NCBI GenBank assembly: GCA_044221315.1
Contig: JBGAPK010000011.1
Span: 37,547-101,546 of the forward strand
Length of the DNA stretch: 64,000 nt
From: JAFEBO01 sp044221315
GTDB lineage: Bacteria > Planctomycetota > Phycisphaerae > Phycisphaerales > UBA1924
Direction: 5' to 3'
Part shown: in pieces, positions 1 through 7,917 of the stretch
Numbering within the stretch: the first letter of the stretch is position 1
Layout of the letters: the number at the start of each line of letters is the position of its first letter
Translations under genes and position numbers: made by a program
The notes under the pieces: model-generated
Seen by the model: only the letters and a program-made list of their open reading frames with translations
Databases searched by the model: none
Told to the model about the DNA's origin: nothing

Positions 1-2
1 CA

Positions 3-1472
3 ATCGCGATCGCCCTCTCGGGCTTCTCGCAGGTCATCGCGCTGACGGCCCTGGGGCTCGCGGCTCTTGGCGCGGGACGCTGGCTGAAGACCCGAGTGCT
101 CGATCTCTACGGCGGGCTCGTGCTGCTCTACGCGGCGGGGCGCGTGCTGCTCTACGACTCCTGGGCGACCGCACCCGATGCCCCGGGCGTCGAAATCATG
201 GGCTTCTACCTCACCGACTGGGCGGCGGCGTGCGCGGGAGTTGGAGCCGCATGGTTCGTCTATGCGATGATCTTGATCTGGAGCCGGCCTCACGCGCTGG
301 AGACCTCCGATACTCCCGACGCGTCAAGCGTTTCGGAGGAACTCTTTGGCGGACGTGCCTGGAATGCCATCGCCGATTTCGGCCTTGGCCTTGGGCTCCT
401 TCTGCTTGGTGCATCCCTGGTCCATGAAAAGGCCCGGCACGAGGCGATCGCCTGCGCCGCGATCGGCACGGCGCTCGCGATGGCCCTTAGCGCGGCCTGG
501 CGGATTTCGAACGGCCTTCGGATCGCATCTCTGGTGGCACTCGGCACCGCCACGGTCGCGACCGTTTCACTTTTCTGGTGGAGCCACTCGCAGGGAAACT
601 TCGAATTTCTTGGCCTGATGCTGCGGCGCGAGATGGTGATCCCCCTCGCGTGCGCCTGCGTGGCATTCCTGATCGCCTGGCTTCTTTCCGAAGCGTCCTG
701 GGCTTGGGCGAACGCTTCGAAAGCCGTTGCCGGAGTCGGAACTGCTCTCCTGGTCGGGGCGGTATCTCACCAGGATTCAAGCCCGACAGCCCTCTGCGTG
801 GTTTGGCTGGCGATCTGCTGGGGCATCGCACTCGCCTCGCGCCCGGTGCGCGGATTGGCGCTCCCCGTACACGCGCTCTTCGTATGGCTCACGGCCCTGC
901 TGCTTTGGGTCGATCGGTTTGCGACGAACAACTGGGCCAACGCGGGCGGGCCGGCACTGATGTATCCGGGCCTATGGCTCGCATTGGCGCTTGCCGGGAC
1001 GATCGTCGGACTCGAGCGGGTCGCACGGCCCGGAGTGAGTCCATCGTTGCATCGGAGATCCGGCCTGTTTGCCTGGTGGACGTGCATGGTCCTTGTCTGG
1101 ACTTCCACGAGCCTCGAGGTCGCGAGGATTGCCGGAAGCCTGGCGATCGATTCAACCTCGAAGGGGGCCGCCGTCAGCGTTTGGTGGGGCATCTTTGCCA
1201 TCGGGCTGCTCGCGATCGGGTATTGGAAGCACAACGCCGGCGCCCGCGGGGTTGGGTTGGCGATCCTGGCGCTCGGAACGGCGAAAGCGGTCTTCATCGA
1301 TCTGGCTCATGTTTCCGCCGGCTGGAGGGCGGTGAGTATCGTCGCGCTCGGGTTGCTCATGGTCGGCGTAAGCGTCGTCTATGCACTCCTATCGCGCCGA
1401 GTCGCGTCCAACACTCCGAACCCGGCACCTGCCGATGCGCCCGAAGCCAGTCCCCAAGTCAAGGCGAAATGA
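3..1472 (+). CDS. DUF2339-type polytopic membrane protein, 5'-partial
   Basis: The reading frame is open from the first bases of the window, so the N-terminus lies upstream; the GTG at 96 is only an internal codon. The visible part, about 490 residues, is almost entirely hydrophobic helices separated by short loops, with no catalytic motif. The C-terminal stretch, in which a GLAILALGTAKAVFIDLAH segment is followed by an Arg, another helix and a Tyr-Ala-Leu-Leu end, resembles the last repeat of DUF2339 membrane proteins. The family function is unknown. It ends in a short Pro/Ala-rich cytoplasmic tail. The next gene lies on the other strand, about 370 bases away. Alternatives are another many-helix membrane protein of unknown role. 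Confidence 0.6.
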   Translation: MAIALSGFSQVIALTALGLAALGAGRWLKTRVLDLYGGLVLLYAAGRVLLYDSWATAPDAPGVEIMGFYLTDWAAACAGVGAAWFVYAMILIWSRPHALETSDTPDASSVSEELFGGRAWNAIADFGLGLGLLLLGASLVHEKARHEAIACAAIGTALAMALSAAWRISNGLRIASLVALGTATVATVSLFWWSHSQGNFEFLGLMLRREMVIPLACACVAFLIAWLLSEASWAWANASKAVAGVGTALLVGAVSHQDSSPTALCVVWLAICWGIALASRPVRGLALPVHALFVWLTALLLWVDRFATNNWANAGGPALMYPGLWLALALAGTIVGLERVARPGVSPSLHRRSGLFAWWTCMVLVWTSTSLEVARIAGSLAIDSTSKGAAVSVWWGIFAIGLLAIGYWKHNAGARGVGLAILALGTAKAVFIDLAHVSAGWRAVSIVALGLLMVGVSVVYALLSRRVASNTPNPAPADAPEASPQVKAK

Positions 1473-1845
1473 GCGAGTCGCGCCCGAGGGCACACACGAA
1501 CATCGCAAGGCAGAAAGACCGACCGCGAAGGGATCCGGCAGACGCCCGAAACGACCGACCTGCTCCCGGAGATGTCCATTCAGTCCAACCACGTCGTATG
1601 CGGCGTTTCGTACGGTGTGCCGCGGGGTTTGCAATCCGCTCCAGGCTTGATGAACGGCGAGGCGGCGCGCTCGGGCTGACGGGCCCGGGGCTTTTCCGCG
1701 ACGCGCCGCCGCAGCCGGCTGGCTGAGCAAGCCACCAATCGCATCAAACGGATGTTCATTCACGCGGAATGCAGGGTGCTATCGGTCCGATCGCATGATT
1801 CGTTCCGGCTCGCCCGGCAAAGCTGCACGCCGGGCGCGACCTGGT
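1473..1845. other. gene-free stretch
   Basis: This sits between two converging genes. Short open frames exist in several phases, but none has a start with a ribosome site or a recognisable protein. I see no clear terminator hairpin, tRNA or repeat. Confidence 0.5.
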
Positions 1846-3096
1846 TCAGTTGCCGGACGCCCCCCCGAACCATGCTCGCACCCGCTGCGGCCAGTCGCGA
1901 CGCATGAACGGCTTCTCAAACAGGATGAACAGAGCCGCCGAAACGGCAAGCACGACGGGAACCAGGATTGCGCCCATCCACAGCATGTCGAGTCCGAAGT
2001 TGCCGGTACCCCGCAGGCGCGAGAGTCCCTTGGCTCCGATCGTCAGCAGCAGAAGGTGCCAGAGGTAGATCGTGTAGCACATGCCGCCAATGGTGAAGAT
2101 CCATCGGTTGCTGACAAACGCGTACACAATTCGTCCACGCATCGCCCCGCCGTACGCGACCAACATCAACAGGGGAAGCACCACGTGCGGCCAGGCAAGG
2201 TACCCGGCCGGATCATGCCCGCACACAAGCAGCACCGCCACAATGCCTCCCCATGAGAGCAAACCGGCGGCATCCCAAGCTGCCCGGCGTGTCGACGGCT
2301 GACGCCACGCGTTCAAGTACAGATCGACGAGCAGGAAACCCACGAGAAAGTACTGCAACTGATGCAATATCGTCGTGCCTTCCATCAGACCCTGACTTGA
2401 GAACCCACGCCCCACGCCGAACGCGATCATCGTGCCGAGGATGATGCCCCTGCGCAGAATCGTGCGCTTCACCGCAAAGACCAGCGCGAGCACGGGGACG
2501 AGCACGTAGAACTGGACCTCAACTTCGAGCGACCACGCGACAGGATTGATCACGCTGCTCTCGCCGTACACCAGCCCGTGCACATACAGAATCGATGCGC
2601 CGAGGTGCCGGAGGAGCCAACCGATCGACTCGGCTTTTCCCAGGAACACCAGGATTCCGGCCATTACGACCAGGTTGATGATGTACGGCGGTTCCAGCCG
2701 GGTCAGACGCCGGAGGAAGTAGTTTCCCATCCGAACCGGCGGGCGCAGCCCCATCGCGCTCTGCGCAAACGGCAGCCCGAGCACGAATCCGCTGATCGCA
2801 AAGAAGAGCTGAACGCCGAAGTACCCGATACGAGTCACCTGCTGCACCGGATCGGCGAGCAGCTGTTCGTCGGTCATCGTGCGCCGCGAGATGTACGAAA
2901 ACGTGACGACATTCAGATGGCAGACGACGACCGCGGCTATCGCAATGAAGCGCAATCCGTCGATCTGCGGGATGAGCGCCGCGCCCGAGGTCTCTCGCGA
3001 GCACAGCGCGACAATCCGACTGGCAACGGCCGCAAAAAGTCCCGGCCTGCTGCGCGACATCGGACTCGAGCCATCCGCTGCGTTCTCAGCCGGCAT
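1846..3096 (-). CDS. acyltransferase family 3 membrane protein (OafA-like)
   Basis: The 416-residue protein is an integral-membrane acyltransferase of the AT3 family, which moves acyl groups onto cell-surface polysaccharides or other exported molecules. The signature near residue 45, IDGLRFIAIAAVVVCH, holds the Asp-Gly-Leu-Arg motif and the conserved His. About ten hydrophobic helices follow, with FFAISGFVLGLPFA-type and YTIYLWHLLL segments typical of the family. The length is normal. The first ATG lacks a strong Shine-Dalgarno sequence, and a second ATG 12 codons in (position 3060) is an alternative start. It stands alone between two gaps, so no partner glycan cluster indicates the acceptor. 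Confidence 0.85.
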   Translation of the reverse strand: MPAENAADGSSPMSRSRPGLFAAVASRIVALCSRETSGAALIPQIDGLRFIAIAAVVVCHLNVVTFSYISRRTMTDEQLLADPVQQVTRIGYFGVQLFFAISGFVLGLPFAQSAMGLRPPVRMGNYFLRRLTRLEPPYIINLVVMAGILVFLGKAESIGWLLRHLGASILYVHGLVYGESSVINPVAWSLEVEVQFYVLVPVLALVFAVKRTILRRGIILGTMIAFGVGRGFSSQGLMEGTTILHQLQYFLVGFLLVDLYLNAWRQPSTRRAAWDAAGLLSWGGIVAVLLVCGHDPAGYLAWPHVVLPLLMLVAYGGAMRGRIVYAFVSNRWIFTIGGMCYTIYLWHLLLLTIGAKGLSRLRGTGNFGLDMLWMGAILVPVVLAVSAALFILFEKPFMRRDWPQRVRAWFGGASGN

Positions 3097-3505
3097 GCAA
3101 GTTCCATTTCATGAAATGCGGCCCGTGAGCATCGCGGAAGCGGCCGGCGCAGACTCCGCGGGCCTCCGATTGAATTGCAGGTCCACTCCGATCCACAGCA
3201 TGGAGTTGCACCCGGAAACGAATAGCCCGGGAGCGGATCGCTTCCACCGAATTGGAATTGCGAGGGTCGATTCGATCACCTATCCGATATTGGTGTTTCG
3301 ACAAGTGACGGGCAATTCTCCAACGCCTGGGTCAATCATTCGCACTCCGTTCGCATCCTGACGGCACGCGAAAGCGATAGTGCCGCGGCCCAATGAGCCC
3401 AAGCCCTTTGACAACCAGACCTTGCAGTCAGTCGGCAGATCCCGGTCCACCCGTGTCCAATGACCAGCACGGGGGCTTGGCCTCTTCTTTGTGGAACGTC
3501 GGGAG
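3097..3505. other. gene-free stretch
   Basis: This lies upstream of the acyltransferase and downstream of the thioredoxin-like gene, both on the minus strand. It probably holds the acyltransferase promoter, but I cannot point to convincing -35/-10 boxes. No RNA gene or repeat is visible. Confidence 0.45.
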
Positions 3506-4153
3506 TTATCGTGCCGCGGCGTCGAGAATGGCGTTGCGGAGTTCTTCGATCTGCGCAGAGTTCGTCTCGCCGATCCAGAAATTCTCGACTCTGCCGAGCG
3601 GAGAGAGCAGCACCGCGCTCGGCGTCGCATTGACGCGAATCAGCCACGTTTTGTGCCCATCCTGCACGCGAAAGGTGGGGATCTCGGGTGCAATTGGCGT
3701 CAGCGAAGCGTCGTCCAAGGCATCTGCCACGATGCCCACGAAGCGCACGCCCGGGCCCTTCGCCGCGGCGAGCGAAGCGCGGGAATCGCGGAGCACCTCG
3801 CTCCAGAGCGGAATCGCCTTTTCGCAGTAGCCACAGTGCTCGGAGACGAAGAAGACCACCGTCGCGGGCTCGCGCTCCCCGAAAGTGGTCCGGGTGACAC
3901 TCTTGTCGGGCGCGATCAGTTCAAGAGACTCGACGGTCTCCCCGATCGCGAGACTCGGCGCGGCCGATGTCTGCTCGACCCGCCTCTTGAATTCGATCTG
4001 GTTGCGTAGATCGCGGTTCTGGCGGAGCAGCAGCACTACGAGCACCGAAAGGCCGCACACCGCAACCAGCAGAAAAGCGAAGAAGGCACGCGTCGCCCGA
4101 TCCATTCCCGGGGGAATGCTTGCGGATTCGGAATTTGGGAGTTGCTCGGCCAC
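3506..4153 (-). CDS. membrane-anchored thioredoxin-like protein with CGYC motif
   Basis: The 215-residue protein has one N-terminal transmembrane helix (about residues 22-44), a short coiled segment, then a thioredoxin-fold domain. The active-site motif is SEHCGYCEKAIP near residue 108, a CxxC redox pair, and a cis-Pro-type TPSAVLL segment near residue 180 supports the fold. It is likely an extracytoplasmic thiol-disulfide oxidoreductase of the TlpA/redoxin type, anchored by its helix. The start is GTG; the in-frame ATG at 4105 would still keep the helix. No cytochrome-maturation or other redox genes lie next to it, so its partner is unknown. Confidence 0.75.
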   Translation of the reverse strand: MAEQLPNSESASIPPGMDRATRAFFAFLLVAVCGLSVLVVLLLRQNRDLRNQIEFKRRVEQTSAAPSLAIGETVESLELIAPDKSVTRTTFGEREPATVVFFVSEHCGYCEKAIPLWSEVLRDSRASLAAAKGPGVRFVGIVADALDDASLTPIAPEIPTFRVQDGHKTWLIRVNATPSAVLLSPLGRVENFWIGETNSAQIEELRNAILDAAAR

Positions 4154-4382
4154 GGATCGATGCTATCACGAGTTCGGGATCTCAAAATCCACAGACTTGT
4201 GGACCGCGGCTCATGAGATTTCCCGATCCCGCAGCGCAGACTGATTTCAGATCACGAGTTGCGCGAGCGGACCCGCGAAAGGGGCAATCGACCATTGCAC
4301 TCCCCGTACGGCGCGGTAAGCTGGGCCACCTTCGGACCCGCTTCCGCGTGGGATGCGGATCCGAGCGAACGAGGAGTCTCCC

Positions 4383-4619
4383 ATGAAAGCGAACGTGAAG
4401 AAGTTGTCCATGCTTGCGGCGGCCGCGGCGGTCTGCGCGGTTGCCGGTGTCGCGTCGGTGACGCTGGCGATCGGGCCGATCGGCGGCGGGTGCGGCAAGG
4501 GCACGTACTGCCTCGACGTGTGGAAGCCGGTGCTCTGCCCGAACGGACAGGTCTACAGCAACGACTGCTACGCGGCGAAGGCCTGCCAGAAGAATTGCGT
4601 GCCGTACGGCGCGATCTAG
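4383..4619 (+). CDS. small secreted Kazal-like cysteine-rich protein
   Basis: This is a 78-residue protein with a cleavable signal peptide (about residues 1-27). The mature part of some 50 residues has six cysteines. The segment VLCPNGQVYSNDCYAAKAC follows the Kazal serine-protease-inhibitor pattern (Cys-x-x-x-G-x-x-Tyr-x-Asn-x-Cys-x3-4-Cys). A role as a secreted protease inhibitor or small disulfide-rich surface protein is inference. The ATG at 4383 is supported by GAGGAG about 10 bases upstream. A strong terminator begins 24 bases after the stop, so this is a single-gene transcript. The inhibitory loop has Leu-Cys-Pro-Asn around the first cysteine of the motif, which does not identify the target protease. 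Confidence 0.7.
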   Translation: MKANVKKLSMLAAAAAVCAVAGVASVTLAIGPIGGGCGKGTYCLDVWKPVLCPNGQVYSNDCYAAKACQKNCVPYGAI

Positions 4620-4642
4620 AACGGCTACTTCATTTGATTGAG

Positions 4643-4673
4643 AACGCCCCGAGATGATTCGGGGCGTTTTTTT
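4643..4673 (+). terminator. rho-independent terminator of the Kazal-like gene
   Basis: A perfect 10-bp stem (AACGCCCCGA with TCGGGGCGTT) has a 6-base loop and is followed by a run of T. It lies just after the Kazal-like gene and before the toxin-antitoxin promoter, so it isolates the two units. Confidence 0.92.
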
Positions 4674-4715
4674 CTCTGCGGACGTGTGGGATGATGTGTA
4701 CTCGACCGTCTTGCA

Positions 4716-4744
4716 TTGACATCCCATCGGGCCACCGGTACAGT
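4716..4744 (+). promoter_or_regulatory. sigma-70-type promoter for the panA/toxin operon
   Basis: TTGACA at 4716-4721, a perfect -35 match, is followed after 17 bases by TACAGT at 4739-4744, a 4/6 match to -10. The predicted start near 4751 gives a leader of about 30 bases before the ATG at 4781. Confidence 0.65.
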
Positions 4745-4780
4745 TCGGCATCGGTTCGGATGCTTCGCGAGGGCCGCACA

Positions 4781-5326
4781 ATGTCCACACCTGAAGCAAT
4801 CGCACGGCATTTCTTGCACTTGGCATCCGGAATGGAAGAGCCTTCTCCGGTGACGCACATGCAGGTGCAGAAGCTGGTCTACTACGCGCAAGGGTGGTCG
4901 CTCGCGATGCTTGGCGAGCCGCTATTTGCCGGCACGATCGAAGCTTGGGTGCACGGGCCAGTCGTACGTGATCTTTATCGAGCGTTTGAGGCTCACGACA
5001 AAGCCCCGATTCCGCCGCGAGAAGCACGTGAGGACACATCGTTGTCAGAGAAAGAGCGGCTGGTGGTCGGATGGATCTGGCGCCGGTACGGGCGCTACTC
5101 CGCTTCGTACTTGCGCGACATGACGCACCGAGAGCCACCGTGGAAAATGGCGCGCGGGACGCTTGGCGAAGATGAGCGAGGTCGGAATCCGATCAGCGAG
5201 GAGAGCATGCGGAGCTACTTCGGCGACCAGCTCGCACGCGAACGCCGTTTCAACATCGACCCCGAAGAGCTTGAGCGATCGGTTTCCGATGCCAGATCGG
5301 GCAAGACGTATCCGTTCATTCCCTGA
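4781..5326 (+). CDS. panA: Panacea-domain (DUF4065) putative antitoxin
   Basis: The 181-residue protein carries the Panacea/DUF4065 domain over its first 130 residues. The hallmark segments are MQVQKLVYYAQGWSLAM, then PLFAGTIEAWVHGPVV and LYRAFEAH. Panacea proteins are known as promiscuous antitoxins that neutralise unrelated toxin domains and usually form the first gene of a toxin-antitoxin pair. Here a small basic protein with a RelE/ParE-like outline follows 6 bases after the stop, so the role as antitoxin is inferred from family and layout. I chose the ATG at 4781 because the frame upstream runs through the promoter. The C-terminal 50 residues are Arg/Glu-rich and could hold the toxin-contact region. 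Confidence 0.82.
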   Translation: MSTPEAIARHFLHLASGMEEPSPVTHMQVQKLVYYAQGWSLAMLGEPLFAGTIEAWVHGPVVRDLYRAFEAHDKAPIPPREAREDTSLSEKERLVVGWIWRRYGRYSASYLRDMTHREPPWKMARGTLGEDERGRNPISEESMRSYFGDQLARERRFNIDPEELERSVSDARSGKTYPFIP

Positions 5327-5332
5327 TCGGAG

Positions 5333-5641
5333 ATGCGATTGTCGCGGATTGTCCGCATCAGCTTCTACGCAAGGCAGTTCTTGGAACAGCTAGATGCGGG
5401 CCTGCGCGACGAATTGCGCGCGGAAGTTGCGAAGATGACCGAGGCGCCCGCGGAGCATTTGAGACGGGCGAGAACCGGGGAGCCACCAGACATTTTGTTT
5501 TTGGAGTATCACTCTGAACTCGATCCAACCCTTCGGTTCCGACTCGCGTTTATGGATTCTGCCTTGGAATCGGGCGTGCTTGTGCTGCTGACGATCGGCC
5601 ACACGTCGCTGCCCCCGGAATTTGAGACGGGCGTGGATTGA
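5333..5641 (+). CDS. putative RelE/ParE-like toxin of the Panacea pair
   Basis: This 102-residue protein lies 6 bases after the Panacea gene. Its pattern suits the small RelE/ParE fold: an N-terminal strand (RIVRISFY), two amphipathic helices (about residues 13-45), then strands ending in RFRLAFMDSALESGVLVLL and a final GHT. That tail resembles the toxin core where an Arg-rich strand precedes a hydrophobic strand and a His. I recognise no exact family, so cutting mRNA or blocking gyrase is only a guess. The ribosome site GGAG abuts the ATG at 5333, so a TTG start at 5339, with better spacing, is possible. Translational coupling to the antitoxin stop is likely. Confidence 0.55.
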   Translation: MRLSRIVRISFYARQFLEQLDAGLRDELRAEVAKMTEAPAEHLRRARTGEPPDILFLEYHSELDPTLRFRLAFMDSALESGVLVLLTIGHTSLPPEFETGVD

Positions 5642-5642
5642 T

Positions 5643-6179
5643 TCACAAATCATGAATCTCAACGGCGAGGATCGCGTCCTCCACCTTGGTGCGGAGCTTC
5701 TGGCTTCCCAGGATGAGCACGAGGCATACTCCGCAATTTGAATCGAATCCAGGTCTCGGATCGGCCGACCTCAGGAAAAACTCTGCGCCAAGATCGGGGC
5801 CTGCTTCCGTGTGCCACGTCGTCATGATCGCGTAGTCCAAATCGTCGGGGCGTCCAATCGATTTCGGATCATCGAGCTGCCGATACACGATCGCTTCGTC
5901 GAAACAGTCGTGCCAACGCTCGCAATCCACGCCCCAAGCACACGCATAGCAGCAACCCGCATGAACGAAGCGGCTTGCAAGTTCCACTGCAATCGGACCG
6001 TCGGTAATTCCTATTTCGGTCGCGAAGAACAGCTTGAAGAACTCGCCCCGCGGCAATTCCATCCGCATCGCTTCATCGACCCTGTTGACCGCCGCGATGA
6101 AAATCCGTCGCAACTTGCAATCCGTCTGCTCTACGGGTTGCCAAGGTTGAGGGATTTTCGGCAACGCCGTCACGGTCAC
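5643..6179 (-). CDS. conserved hypothetical protein downstream of asnS
   Basis: The 178-residue soluble protein is of unknown function. It has no signal peptide or membrane helix. Notable are the segment FVHAGCCYACAWGVDCERWHD, with four cysteines and a CAWG core, and a later AIMTTWH motif near residue 115. They suggest a small conserved family of unknown role, possibly DUF7684-like, which I cannot confirm. The GTG start lies 5 bases after the asnS stop, so it is probably cotranscribed and perhaps coupled. The GAGG nearby overlaps the start closely, and a GTG two codons later (6173) is an alternative. Its stop nearly touches the stop of the converging putative toxin gene. Confidence 0.6.
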   Translation of the reverse strand: MTVTALPKIPQPWQPVEQTDCKLRRIFIAAVNRVDEAMRMELPRGEFFKLFFATEIGITDGPIAVELASRFVHAGCCYACAWGVDCERWHDCFDEAIVYRQLDDPKSIGRPDDLDYAIMTTWHTEAGPDLGAEFFLRSADPRPGFDSNCGVCLVLILGSQKLRTKVEDAILAVEIHDL

Positions 6180-6184
6180 CTCAT

Positions 6185-7666
<1,482 letters not shown>

Positions 7667-7917
7667 GGAGGCTCCTTCCGCAAGTCCAAGGGGGCCATGT
7701 TAGGGAGAAACTCGCGTGTGTCCTTACGCCGCTGGACCCACTCCCCGGGTGTTTTCTGGGGAATGTGGGTATCACTTCTAGGGTGATTGCCTCTTGTGCG
7801 CGAGGGGAGGCGGAGGTACCTTGATGGGCGGCCGTCCGAAGGGGGCGCTCGACGGGAAAGAAAACTCTGGATTCGCCACAGATCGGAAGGCGATCTCCGT
7901 CACCGGGGAGGTTCAGT

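Noticed and set aside
7737..7770. A possible hairpin (CCCACTCCCC with GGGGAATGTGGG) upstream of the first dockerin-like gene.
   Set aside because: The stem needs a two-base bulge and no T tract follows, so it is not a convincing terminator or riboswitch.
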